From: AEGEAN-183 sp964342745
GTDB taxonomy: Bacteria > Pseudomonadota > Gammaproteobacteria > Magnimaribacterales > Magnimaribacteraceae
Direction: 5' to 3'
Assembly (NCBI GenBank): GCA_964342745.1
Contig: CAYFFW010000034.1
Coordinates: forward strand, 1-8,648
Length of the DNA stretch: 8,648 nt
Both the position numbers and the translations under genes were made by a program. Positions 1-8,052 of the stretch are shown here, piece by piece. The notes under the pieces are model-generated. The model saw only the letters and a list, made by a program, of their open reading frames with translations. It did no database searches and was not told where the DNA came from. Every line of letters begins with the position of its first letter. The stretch's first letter is position 1.

Positions 1-917
1 ATGGCTATTTTGATTTAGGAGGAGGAGTTCAATTGCCCTCACCACTTCCTGAAGGCAAGCCATTAACTATGGGTCACGAGATTTTTGGAGAAGTTATAAA
101 AATAGGAGAAGAGGTAGAAGAAATAAACATAGGTGAGAAATATGTAGCTTACCCTTGGATGGGATGCGGTGATTGTGATCTTTGTAATGAAGATATGACT
201 CACTATTGTATGAACAATTCTAACCTAGGTATCCATGTAGGTGGAGGTTATGGAGATCATGTTCTGGTTCCAGATAAAAAATACTTATTTGACGCTGCAG
301 ATACACCTGACAGCCTAGCTGGAAGCTATGCTTGCCGTGGCTTGACCGCTTATAGCGCTTTAAAAAAGGCAGGACCTTATACAAAAGATAATTCTTTGGT
401 AATAGTTTCAGCTGGAGGTCTTGGCTTGTTAGCCTTAAAGATTGCCAAGGCTGCTTATGGTATCAATCCAATAGTGGTAGATATTGAAGATGAAAAACTC
501 GGAATGGCAAGACAACTAGGTGCTTCTGCAACTATTAACTCTTCAGAAGAAGGGGCTGCTGAGAAGCTATTAGAATTAACTGAAGGAGGCGCAAGATCAA
601 TAGTGGATTTTGTTGGAGCTGAGGCATCTGTTAATTTTGGTTATAACTTATTAGCTAGGGGTGGTACCTATGTAGTAGTAGGACTTTTTGGAGGGCAACT
701 AACACTTCCCTTACCTATGCAGGCTTTATTTGAAAAAAAACTTATGGGGTCATATGTTGGAAGTTTAGGGGATATGGAAGAATTAATGGAATTAGTTGTA
801 GCTGGGAAGATAGATCCAGTTGATGTTGAAGTAAGAGACGTTTCTGAAGCTAATAGAACACTAGAAGAAATGAAAGAAGGAAAATTGTTAGGACTAGTGG
901 CTTTAACCCATGAGTAA
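1..917 (+). CDS. Zinc-dependent medium-chain alcohol dehydrogenase, 5' truncated by window edge
   Basis: The product is an NAD(P)-dependent zinc alcohol dehydrogenase of the MDR superfamily, which interconverts alcohols and aldehydes or ketones in the cytoplasm; the substrate cannot be read from the sequence. The gene is cut by the left edge. The frame is open from base 3 and encodes GYFDLGGGVQLP upstream of the first possible start (TTG at 33), and this stretch is typical family sequence, so the true start and the first catalytic-zinc cysteine lie outside. About 304 residues are visible. They include the GHE zinc-ligand motif (69-80), a structural-zinc Cys4 cluster with C-x2-C-x2-C-x7-C spacing (Cys codons at 165, 174, 183 and 207), a CRGLTAYSAL segment, and a Rossmann nucleotide-binding motif AGGLGLLAL. 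An Asp after the second strand (VVDIEDEK) favours NAD over NADP. The TAA stop is one base from the stop of the convergent sirtuin gene. The family call is firm; the substrate is unknown. Confidence 0.93.
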   Translation, partial: GYFDLGGGVQLPSPLPEGKPLTMGHEIFGEVIKIGEEVEEINIGEKYVAYPWMGCGDCDLCNEDMTHYCMNNSNLGIHVGGGYGDHVLVPDKKYLFDAADTPDSLAGSYACRGLTAYSALKKAGPYTKDNSLVIVSAGGLGLLALKIAKAAYGINPIVVDIEDEKLGMARQLGASATINSSEEGAAEKLLELTEGGARSIVDFVGAEASVNFGYNLLARGGTYVVVGLFGGQLTLPLPMQALFEKKLMGSYVGSLGDMEELMELVVAGKIDPVDVEVRDVSEANRTLEEMKEGKLLGLVALTHE

Positions 918-918
918 C

Positions 919-1647
919 CTATTCATCTGAAAAAACTTTTCCTATTTGCTCATGTATAACCAGGTCGGCTATGGGATCAAAATCTGTAGGCTCATTGTTG
1001 ATGATGATTAAATTAGCGCCAATGTCTTTAGCTAACTTAGGAAAACCAGCTGCAGGAAAAACAACCAATGATGTTCCAATGGTTATAAATAAATCACAAG
1101 CCAAAGTTTTTCTTTGAGCTATTATCATACCTTCTTCAGGCATAGATTGACCAAAAGAGATAGTTGCGGTTTTTATGATTCCTCTACATGAATCACAGTA
1201 AGGGACAGTTTCGTCTTTGAGAAAGGCTTCCTTTATCGATTTAAGCTCAAATCTTTTACTGCAGTCTAAACAACTCGCATAGGTTGCATTCCCATGAATC
1301 TCTGTAATTTTATTATCTGGAACCCCAGCATTTTGATGAAGATTATCTACATTCTGAGTAATTAAATGTGCAGAATTATGGTCGTTTATAATTTCGGCAA
1401 CAGCTATATGTCCAATATTAGGTTTGGCTTTTGTTATGATATCTCCACCAGAAAATTTTCTTCTCCAAGATTCTTTTCTTACTTTCTCAGAACCTATGAA
1501 ATCTTGAAAGTATATTGGTGTATTAGTCTTCCAAACACCTTGAGGGCCTCTAAAATCTGGTATGCCTGACTCTGTACTAATACCAGCTCCAGTGAAAATG
1601 ACTATGTTTTTAGCCTTTTTAATGTATTCTGATAACCTCTTGTTCAT
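919..1647 (-). CDS. Sir2-family NAD-dependent protein deacylase (sirtuin)
   Basis: Sirtuins remove acyl groups from lysines using NAD, giving nicotinamide and O-acyl-ADP-ribose. The protein has 242 residues, normal for a bacterial sirtuin, and appears complete. Visible motifs in order are the NAD-binding GAGISTESGIPDFRG (20-34), TQNVDNLH (97-104), catalytic His118 in IHGN, a Cys4 zinc site (Cys126, 129, 151, 154), FGQSMPEE (165-172), and GTSL (191-194). The GPQGVW segment after the NAD motif is followed by a short linker. By eye, the Tyr of the Tyr-x-x-Arg pair that marks CobB/SIRT5-type desuccinylases aligns with Ser60, which points to a deacetylase or another acyl preference; this is inference from an unaided alignment. 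The ATG start at 1647 has only a weak purine-rich upstream region. The gene is convergent with the alcohol dehydrogenase (one-base gap) and divergent from the transporter gene. I leave the symbol blank because the cobB subclass is not clear. Confidence 0.95.
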   Translation of the reverse strand: MNKRLSEYIKKAKNIVIFTGAGISTESGIPDFRGPQGVWKTNTPIYFQDFIGSEKVRKESWRRKFSGGDIITKAKPNIGHIAVAEIINDHNSAHLITQNVDNLHQNAGVPDNKITEIHGNATYASCLDCSKRFELKSIKEAFLKDETVPYCDSCRGIIKTATISFGQSMPEEGMIIAQRKTLACDLFITIGTSLVVFPAAGFPKLAKDIGANLIIINNEPTDFDPIADLVIHEQIGKVFSDE

Positions 1648-1718
1648 TAGTGTTTATTTCTGCTTTTTTTATTAGACTGCGCAAGTAAATCATAAAACAT
1701 AGGATTTTGTTAAATTTG
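1648..1718. promoter_or_regulatory. Divergent intergenic gap, presumed promoters for sirtuin and transporter genes
   Basis: This 71-base AT-rich gap lies between the start codons of two divergent genes, so it should hold a promoter for each unless transcription enters from elsewhere. I see only weak sigma-70-like candidates. On the + strand there is TTAGAC (1672-1677) with AAACAT 17 bases later; on the - strand there is a TAATAA-like element upstream of the sirtuin start. Neither matches consensus well, and no operator palindrome stands out. Confidence 0.3.
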
Positions 1719-2423
1719 ATGCAAGATTTATTAGCAAATCAAGAATTATTGTGGGTTATTACTGTAGTTTACGACCTAGGTTTGGCAATACTTCTTTATA
1801 GGTTCTTTGGTAAGCACGGTCTTTACGCAGCTGTTATTCTTGGTATTGTCCTTGGAAACTTACAAGGAGGTAAAGTAAGCCAACTTGAGGTATTTGGGTA
1901 TAGCTTTACCGCAAGTATGGGGGCTATTCTTTATTCAGGTATTTATTTTGCTACAGACGTTCTAAATGAAAAGTTTGGAAGGGAGGAGGCTACTAGAGCT
2001 GTGATGCTTGGCTTCGTAGCTAACATTGCAGTCATGATAACTCTTTTGATAAGTATTCAGTTTAAACCATCAGATATAGCTGGTTCTGCTTTGGAAGTAC
2101 ATAATGCCATCTCAACTTTAGCAGGTTATTCACCAACTTTTGTTATAGGCTCTCTCATAGCCTACCTTGTTAGCCAAAGGTTTGACGTTTGGATATTCCA
2201 TAAATTGAAAGTAATGACTAAGGGCAAGTATCTTTGGCTAAGGAATAATGTTTCTACAATCTCTTCTCAAGCTTTGGATACCTTTTTATATACTTTCGTT
2301 TGGGTAATTGCTGGCGAGATGTCTTTTGCCGTAGCATTAGGAATTGCTTTAACAAAATATGTTTTCAAGGTGATAATTGCACTAATAGATACTATATTTA
2401 TATATTGGGTAAGAAAATGGTAA
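1719..2423 (+). CDS. Queuosine precursor transporter (YhhQ/VUT family)
   Basis: This is an inner-membrane protein of the YhhQ/VUT (formerly DUF165) family, which takes up queuosine precursors (7-cyano- or 7-aminomethyl-7-deazaguanine) for tRNA wobble-base modification. It has about 234 residues with roughly six hydrophobic segments. Family signatures include ATDVLNEKFGREEA after the second or third membrane segment, SQRFDVWIFHKLK, and WLRNNVSTISSQALDT, which carries conserved polar residues in the C-terminal half. I choose the ATG at 1719. TTG codons at 1707 and 1716 are also in frame, but the purine-rich AGGA at 1701-1704 sits too close to 1707 and fits 1716-1719 better. The gene overlaps the NAD kinase start by 7 bases, so the two are probably co-transcribed. 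The family call is firm; that it carries a deazaguanine rests on family knowledge. Confidence 0.92.
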   Translation: MQDLLANQELLWVITVVYDLGLAILLYRFFGKHGLYAAVILGIVLGNLQGGKVSQLEVFGYSFTASMGAILYSGIYFATDVLNEKFGREEATRAVMLGFVANIAVMITLLISIQFKPSDIAGSALEVHNAISTLAGYSPTFVIGSLIAYLVSQRFDVWIFHKLKVMTKGKYLWLRNNVSTISSQALDTFLYTFVWVIAGEMSFAVALGIALTKYVFKVIIALIDTIFIYWVRKW

Positions 2424-3301
2424 GTACAAGAAAAGAGAGATTTAAAAAAATAGCTTTATTCTCTACAACAAAAAATAAAAGAATTTTATCTATTGCAAAT
2501 CAATGCAAAGAAGTTTTAAAGAATAAAGGCATCAAAGTTTTAGCCAGCATTAATCTTAAGAGCATTGCTTCAAAAGACTTAATTATTGCTAGTGAAGAAG
2601 AAATAGTGGGAGAGTCAGACCTTGTTATTGCTATTGGAGGTGACGGAACAATGTTAAGTTGCTCCAGAAGATATGGATCACTTGGAATACCCGTTTTAGG
2701 TATAAATCTTGGAAATTTAGGGTTCTTAGCTGATTTAACACCTAAAAATCTAACGGAAAGTCTCTTAAATGTTTTAGATGGAAAGTTTGTGGAAGACAAA
2801 AGGTTTTTTATTGAAGCAAATATTTCTGAAGGTGAAAGTAATTGTCTAGCTTTAAATGAGATTGTTATCCATTCTGGAGTTATAGCCCAAATGATTGAAT
2901 ATGATTTGTTTATTGATGGTGATTTTGTTTGGTCACAAAGATCAGATGGGCTTATTGTTAGCACAAACACAGGTTCTACAGCTTATTCCCTTTCTGGTGG
3001 TGGTCCAATAATTCACCCCTCATTAGAAGCTTTTTGTATTCTTCCCATGTTTCCTCATAGCCTTTCTTCAAGCCCTTTGATAGTTAGTTCTAAAAGTAAG
3101 ATATCAGTAATTTTGAAGAAAAATAGCAAGAAGGGGAAAGTTAGTTTAGATAGTGGAAAAATCTTTCCTTTGAAAAGGGAGCAAGAGGTAATAATGCAAC
3201 AGTCCAAGAAGTTTTTGAAATTAATTCATCCTGACGGCCATAATTTTTATGAAGCTTATAGGAACAAGTTAGGGTGGGGATTAGGGATTATAAAAGATTG
3301 A
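2417..3301 (+). CDS. nadK: NAD kinase
   Basis: NAD kinase phosphorylates NAD to NADP with ATP (or polyphosphate) in the cytoplasm and is the sole route to NADP in most bacteria. The 294-residue product has the usual length. Hallmarks are GGDGT (74-78, with catalytic Asp75), the following GINLGNLGFL (95-104), the NE motif in LNEIVIH (146-152), and the glycine-rich SDGLIVSTNTGSTAYSLSGG block (176-195), followed by GPIIHP. The frame is open upstream to 2300, but that extension is not family-like and lies entirely inside the transporter gene. The ATG at 2417 gives a protein beginning MVSTRKERFKKIALF, as expected for this family. The start lies in the sequence ATGGTAA, whose last three bases are the transporter stop, so translational coupling is likely; GGGT at 2407-2410 may serve as a weak ribosome site. 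Confidence 0.97.
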   Translation: MVSTRKERFKKIALFSTTKNKRILSIANQCKEVLKNKGIKVLASINLKSIASKDLIIASEEEIVGESDLVIAIGGDGTMLSCSRRYGSLGIPVLGINLGNLGFLADLTPKNLTESLLNVLDGKFVEDKRFFIEANISEGESNCLALNEIVIHSGVIAQMIEYDLFIDGDFVWSQRSDGLIVSTNTGSTAYSLSGGGPIIHPSLEAFCILPMFPHSLSSSPLIVSSKSKISVILKKNSKKGKVSLDSGKIFPLKREQEVIMQQSKKFLKLIHPDGHNFYEAYRNKLGWGLGIIKD

Positions 3302-3350
3302 AATCATTTGTTTCTATAAACAATTTAGGAAAAAAGTTAGAATATTCGTT

Positions 3351-5201
3351 ATGAATAAAAATATAAAGCCTTTGATATCATTGTTTGTAGTTATTGTTCT
3401 TTCTATTCCTTTTTATGCTTACAGCGAAGAGCCAGAACTATCTGAAGATCAACTTCGTCTTTTAGATGCTCTTCCACCTGATCAAAAAGGACGAGTCCTA
3501 GAAAAAATGCAGTTAGCTACTGACTTAGACAACGAAATAGAGTCTGCTTTCAAGTCAGCCCCAACAGCTCTAAAAAGGCCTAAAGAGAAGGTTCTTACAG
3601 AAAAAGAAGAGAGGGAATATAAGAAGAAGTCTAGAAATTGGGTTTACGGTTACGAATTATTTGATCAATCCCCAACAACTTTTGTTCCTGCTACAGAAGA
3701 TATACCAGTACCTGAAGACTACTTATTGGGACCAGGAGATAAAATAAAAATTGAACTTTTCGGAGGAAAATATTCTACAGTCTCGCAATATATTAATCGA
3801 AGTGGTGCCATTACTATTCCACAATATGGACCTATAACTGTTGCTGGTTTAACACTTGTTGAAGCTAAAGATCTTATTTCAAAGAAAATTTCAGAAGCGC
3901 TAATAGGAACTGAGGTTTTTCTATCATTGGGAGAATTTAGATCTATAAATATCTTTATTTTAGGATCTGCCTATCAACCTGGTTCTTATACCGTAAGCTC
4001 CCTTTCAACAGTAATGAATGCTCTTTTAGTTAGTGGTGGAGTTAATGAAGGTGGATCTGTAAGAAATATTGAAGTAAAAAGAAAGGGGAAGGTATTAGCA
4101 AAGTTTGATTTATATGAGTTATTTCTTAGAGGTAATACTGAAAATGATATAAGACTTAGAGAAGGTGATGTAATTTTTATACCTTTTTTAAAGAATACAG
4201 CAAGATCTGAGGGCTATTTTAATAATTCGAATCTTTTTGAAATACATGAAGGAGATACGATAAGAGATTTAATTGAATTTTCGGGAGGTGCATCAGTAGA
4301 AACAGGACTAAAACCTAAATTTGAATTAAGCACTATCTCTGAAGACAACAAACGAGTAAGAAAAGAATTTGGTATTAATAGTCCAATATTAGATGAAAAG
4401 TTAAAAGATGGCGATAGTCTTTCTGTTCATGCTTCTACCGCTATCAAAAATTATGTAGTTGAATTAAGAGGAGAATTTAGATTTCCTGGAGTTTACAACG
4501 TAGCTCCTGGCGAGAGATTGTCTTCTGTTATAAGAAGAGCTGGAGGTTTAACAGAAAATGCATATCCTTTGGGAGGTGCTTTCACAAGGATCTCAGTTGC
4601 TCAAATGCAAAAGTTATCTTTTGAGCGATCAGCAGATTTTATTGAACAATCTATAGCTGACACCTTAATTAGTGGAAGTATAGTCAGTGTTTCAGCTGAA
4701 GCAATTGCACCAATTTCAAATTTAATTAAAAGACTTAGAGAATTAGAGCCGCCCGGAAGGCAAATTATTGAAAGTGATCCTTATGTTCTTGCCTCTAATC
4801 CTGAAAAGGACCTTTTATTGCAAGATGGTGATATTTTATATATTCCAAAAAGGCCTGATTCCATTACAGTAGTTGGAGAAGTCAGAACTCCTTCAACCCA
4901 TACTTTTATTTCTGGATCAAAACCCTCTGAATATATTATAAGTTCAGGTGGCTTTAAAGATTCTGCAGATAGAAATGGCCTGTTTCTTTTATTACCAAAT
5001 GGCGAGTCAAGAGAGATATCTTCAAGGGGTATTTTTAACAGAAGTAGAAGAGGAACCGACATTCTTCCTGGATCTACTATAGTTATTCCAAGAGACCCAA
5101 GGCCTTTTGATTGGTTAGTGTTGACTAAAAACATTACTCCTATACTTGCTGAATCAGCAACAGTTATTGCTACTATTACAGCATTAACTGATGACGATTA
5201 G
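3351..5201 (+). CDS. Polysaccharide export outer-membrane protein with several SLBB domains (OPX/Wza family)
   Basis: Proteins of this family form periplasm-to-surface channels for capsule or exopolysaccharide. The 616-residue product begins with a signal peptide (hydrophobic core about 8-20, likely cut near YAYS-EE at 24-26). The signal region has no cysteine, so this is not a lipoprotein like E. coli Wza. A charged, helical stretch (about 30-100) precedes the Poly_export domain (about 118-195), which begins PEDYLLGPGDKIKIELFGG. SLBB-like units follow at about 198-280, 286-360, 367-500 (interrupted by an insert) and 503-580, each ending in a pattern such as EGDVIFIP or DGDILYIP. The C-terminus (about 585-612, DWLVLTKNITPILAESATVI) is a possible amphipathic or hydrophobic helix. 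The ATG at 3351 has no good Shine-Dalgarno site; AGGA at 3327-3330 is 20 bases away. A TATAAA at 3315-3320 in the 49-base gap after nadK could be a -10 element, but no good -35 is visible. It heads the export cluster with the YjbH and YjbF genes. Confidence 0.92.
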   Translation: MNKNIKPLISLFVVIVLSIPFYAYSEEPELSEDQLRLLDALPPDQKGRVLEKMQLATDLDNEIESAFKSAPTALKRPKEKVLTEKEEREYKKKSRNWVYGYELFDQSPTTFVPATEDIPVPEDYLLGPGDKIKIELFGGKYSTVSQYINRSGAITIPQYGPITVAGLTLVEAKDLISKKISEALIGTEVFLSLGEFRSINIFILGSAYQPGSYTVSSLSTVMNALLVSGGVNEGGSVRNIEVKRKGKVLAKFDLYELFLRGNTENDIRLREGDVIFIPFLKNTARSEGYFNNSNLFEIHEGDTIRDLIEFSGGASVETGLKPKFELSTISEDNKRVRKEFGINSPILDEKLKDGDSLSVHASTAIKNYVVELRGEFRFPGVYNVAPGERLSSVIRRAGGLTENAYPLGGAFTRISVAQMQKLSFERSADFIEQSIADTLISGSIVSVSAEAIAPISNLIKRLRELEPPGRQIIESDPYVLASNPEKDLLLQDGDILYIPKRPDSITVVGEVRTPSTHTFISGSKPSEYIISSGGFKDSADRNGLFLLLPNGESREISSRGIFNRSRRGTDILPGSTIVIPRDPRPFDWLVLTKNITPILAESATVIATITALTDDD

Positions 5202-5239
5202 CATGCACTTATAAGTTGATAATGGGACCTGGTTCCTTG

Positions 5240-7378
5240 ATGAGATATTTTCTTTTTATTTTGCTCTTAATGTCTTATAAGGCCTTTTCTTCTATAGATG
5301 ATTACTTGCCAGTTGATACTGGTCCTACATCAACTAATTTTGGAGAAACTGGTCTTCTAGAAATGCCTACAGCAAGACTTATGCCTGAAGGAACTTTAAA
5401 AATAGGATTTAACAGTTTTTTCCCATATGAAGTCACTTCAATGTCAGCTTCACCATTTAGCTGGATGGAGGCAGTATTTAGATATACAGAAATTAAAAAC
5501 CAAAAATATGGACCTGCTTCTTATAGTGGAAATCAAACACTAAAGGACAAGAGTTTTGATGTGAAATTTAGATTATTGAGAGAGAGAACATATCTTCCCT
5601 CTATTGCATTGGGTTTAAGAGACCTTGCTGGGACAGGTCTTTTTTCTTCTGAATATATTGTCGCATCAAAGCAGATAGATAACTTTGATTTTACTCTAGG
5701 AGTAGCTTGGGGGGCTCTCGGAAGAGATGGAAATATAAATAATCCCTTTAAAGCTATTCACGATTCGTTTAACGAAAGAAGTTCTTCCATTAGAGGTTTA
5801 GGAGGAGGGTTTAATGTTAGAGATTGGTTCTCTGGAGAAAATGCTGCTCTATATGGTGGATTGGAATACAAGATTAAACGATATGGAATGAGGGTAAAAC
5901 TTGAATATGATACTTCTAACCAAGAAATCGCCTCTTTAACAAATGGAGTAGCAGACCTAGAGGTTGATAGCAGAATTAATTTTGGATTAACTTATCCCAT
6001 TGGTCAGTGGGGTGAAATCAGCGCTGGAAGGTTAAGAGGAAATCAATACCAATTTTCATTTCACTTTAAATCTAATTTTAATAAAGCTGGTTGGGTACCA
6101 AAGCGAGTTAAACCTCGGAGAATAGAACAAATCTCTCAACAGGAAAAAGAAGACATAACTAAAAGTAAAAGATCTCTTTATAGAATAATGACAGAGAAAT
6201 TTAATCAAGAACAACTTTATATGCAAGCTGCTACAGTAAGTCCATCTAAAGTTCAGGTTTCTATAAATCAGAATAAATATAGAAACTATGCTTTAGCAGC
6301 TGGAAGGACAGCTAGAGTTTTATCCTCAGTAGTTCCTCCGAGGATAGAGACTTTAGAGATAGCTTTTATGAACCCAAATAATACTGAAATTAATAATATA
6401 TCTCTTAAAAGGAAAGAATTTGAGCAGGCAGTTGAAGGAAAAAGAAGCACCGAAGAGTTATTAAAGACTGCTAAATTACGAGCCGCAAATCCATCTCATT
6501 TTCAGTCTGCTGAATTCAAGCCTTTAGTAATTCTTCCTGCTTATAATTGGAAAATGGGGCCTGCTTTAAAGAGCCATATAGGAGGTCCAGAAGCTTTTTT
6601 CTTAGGACAAGCATGGTGGAGGATTGATTTTGTTGCTTTGCTAGCAAGAGGCTTAAGCATTAAAAGCACTATCGGATTAGATATATACAACAATTTTAAC
6701 CAATTTAATAATCCTAGTTACAGTGAGATACCTCATGTTAGAAGTGATGTGCAAGACTACCTAAAAGAAGGGGCTAATAACATTGCCAATTTAAAGTTAG
6801 AGTATATTTTTAGTCCTTTTGAAGGTGTTTATGCAAGACTTGACATTGGTCTAATGGAAGAAATGTTTGGAGGTATTGGAGGAGAGGTTCTATATAAGCC
6901 TTTTGACAGTGATACAGCTATTGGCTTTGTATTACATAGAGTTAGACAAAGAGATTATGACCAAAGATTTAGTTTCCGTGATTATGAGACAACAACTGGC
7001 CATTTAGAGTTATTTCAGGAGTTACCTCAAAACATAACAGCACAAATATTAATTGGAAAATACCTTGCTGGCGATAAAGGGGTAACTTTAGACCTTTCAA
7101 GGAGATTTAATTCTGGTTTTAGGTTAGGTATATTTGCTACAAAAACTAATTTGTCTGCAATCGAATTCGGTGAAGGTAGTTTTGATAAAGGATTTTATTT
7201 TCAGATTCCTGTAGATTTATTCTTTCCAGACTACAGAACAGGAAATATCTCTTTTGGGCTTCACCCCCTAACAAAAGATGGAGGAGCGATTCTTTACGGG
7301 AGTAATACCCTTTGGGGTATCTTGGGGAATATGGATGAAACAGGCCTTCTTAGAGATTGGGATCAAATAATTGATTGA
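5240..7378 (+). CDS. YjbH-family (DUF940) outer-membrane protein for exopolysaccharide export
   Basis: YjbH/GfcD-type proteins are encoded in exopolysaccharide and group 4 capsule operons and are predicted outer-membrane beta-barrels; their exact role is unsettled. The product is about 712 residues, normal for the family. It starts with a signal peptide (MRYFLFILLLMSYKAFS, cut near residue 17), then the typical N-terminal motif GPTSTNFGETGLLEMPTARL (28-47). The remainder alternates aromatic and polar residues as in barrel strands (for example LPSIALGLRDLAGTGLFSSE). A charged middle segment (about 290-410) separates the N-terminal barrel-like part from a second barrel-like part (about 440-712). 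I prefer the ATG at 5240 because it gives a clean signal peptide and has GGGA at 5224-5227. In-frame ATG at 5222 and TTG at 5216 would add six or eight residues. It follows the OPX gene by 38 bases and is followed at once by the lipoprotein gene, so one operon is likely. Confidence 0.9.
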   Translation: MRYFLFILLLMSYKAFSSIDDYLPVDTGPTSTNFGETGLLEMPTARLMPEGTLKIGFNSFFPYEVTSMSASPFSWMEAVFRYTEIKNQKYGPASYSGNQTLKDKSFDVKFRLLRERTYLPSIALGLRDLAGTGLFSSEYIVASKQIDNFDFTLGVAWGALGRDGNINNPFKAIHDSFNERSSSIRGLGGGFNVRDWFSGENAALYGGLEYKIKRYGMRVKLEYDTSNQEIASLTNGVADLEVDSRINFGLTYPIGQWGEISAGRLRGNQYQFSFHFKSNFNKAGWVPKRVKPRRIEQISQQEKEDITKSKRSLYRIMTEKFNQEQLYMQAATVSPSKVQVSINQNKYRNYALAAGRTARVLSSVVPPRIETLEIAFMNPNNTEINNISLKRKEFEQAVEGKRSTEELLKTAKLRAANPSHFQSAEFKPLVILPAYNWKMGPALKSHIGGPEAFFLGQAWWRIDFVALLARGLSIKSTIGLDIYNNFNQFNNPSYSEIPHVRSDVQDYLKEGANNIANLKLEYIFSPFEGVYARLDIGLMEEMFGGIGGEVLYKPFDSDTAIGFVLHRVRQRDYDQRFSFRDYETTTGHLELFQELPQNITAQILIGKYLAGDKGVTLDLSRRFNSGFRLGIFATKTNLSAIEFGEGSFDKGFYFQIPVDLFFPDYRTGNISFGLHPLTKDGGAILYGSNTLWGILGNMDETGLLRDWDQIID

Positions 7379-7383
7379 ATGCT

Positions 7384-8052
7384 ATGGAAAAAAGAAAACT
7401 TATTTATTTATCTTTGCTTTTTATATTTGGATGTTCATCTTTGCCAGATAATGTAGCAGGAAGCTGGAAGTATTCTTTTCAAGCAGTAAAGGGGGCTATT
7501 TTCGGTTATGAGGATTATCCAATAACTAGAGACCTTGTTAACAATATACCTTATGCTTCAATGAGACTTAAGATAGGTAAAGGAGCTGCAGGACTATTAA
7601 TTTTAGAAGCTAAAGAAGGAAAAATTAATACTTGGGTAAGTTCCGATGAAATAAGAATTGTAGAAAAAAATGGAGAGATAATTAGAACAATTGGACTTAT
7701 CAACAATCTAACTTCTATAAGGTCTCAAGATATAAATTTATTTAACCAAATTAATAATAAAGACATTAAAGAGATCAAAAAATACATCTCTTTAGACAAC
7801 CCTGAAGTTTTCGATTTAAACTTGAGCATAAAAATTTTTAATGAAGGTATTGAAGAAATTGAAATTCTTGATAAGAAGTATTCATTAATTCATTTCATAC
7901 TAGAAAAAGAAAATAGATATATAAGGTGGAAAGTCAAAGACCATTATTGGATTGATCCTCAAAATGGATTTGTTTGGAAAACTATTCAACATATATCGCC
8001 TGACTCTCCTCCAATATTAATGGAGATAACAAAAAAGCCCGCTTTAATTTAG
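7384..8052 (+). CDS. YjbF/GfcB-type lipoprotein of exopolysaccharide or group 4 capsule locus
   Basis: The product is a 222-residue predicted lipoprotein. The N-terminus MEKRKLIYLSLLFIFGC is a lipoprotein signal peptide with the acylated cysteine at residue 17, and Ser at +2 predicts outer-membrane sorting. The mature part resembles YjbF/GfcB: IPYASMRLKIG, followed by a strand-rich segment with INTWVSSDEIRIVEKNGEIIRTIGL, and later RYIRWKVKDHYWIDPQNGFVWKT. Its molecular role is not established; in E. coli its relatives are encoded with YjbH/GfcD and needed for surface polysaccharide production. I use the ATG at 7384, five bases after the YjbH stop. A TTG at 7375 overlaps that stop by four bases (TTGA) and would only add three residues. 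No clear Shine-Dalgarno is present, so coupling to yjbH translation is likely. The stop codon lies inside the terminator hairpin. Confidence 0.85.
   Translation: MEKRKLIYLSLLFIFGCSSLPDNVAGSWKYSFQAVKGAIFGYEDYPITRDLVNNIPYASMRLKIGKGAAGLLILEAKEGKINTWVSSDEIRIVEKNGEIIRTIGLINNLTSIRSQDINLFNQINNKDIKEIKKYISLDNPEVFDLNLSIKIFNEGIEEIEILDKKYSLIHFILEKENRYIRWKVKDHYWIDPQNGFVWKTIQHISPDSPPILMEITKKPALI

Noticed and set aside
33..35. TTG as the start of the alcohol dehydrogenase
   Set aside because: The same frame is open to the left edge and the upstream residues (GYFDLGGGVQLP) are typical family sequence, so the gene begins outside the window.
1366..1569. 67-residue open frame on the + strand inside the sirtuin gene
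   Set aside because: It is antisense to the conserved NAD-binding region and has no support.
2300..2416. N-terminal extension of NAD kinase
   Set aside because: It lies wholly inside the transporter gene in another frame and encodes Cys- and Asn-rich sequence unlike the family; ATG 2417 gives the normal length.
2500..2970. 156-residue open frame on the - strand inside nadK
   Set aside because: It is antisense to well-conserved NAD kinase motifs and shows no family features of its own.
3308..3323. TTGTTT-ctat-AAACAA inverted repeat after nadK as a terminator
   Set aside because: Only six mostly A/T pairs with no T-tract behind; too weak to call, though it could be a small operator.
4781..5134. 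117-residue open frame on the - strand inside the OPX gene
   Set aside because: It is antisense to the last SLBB domain, with no recognisable features.
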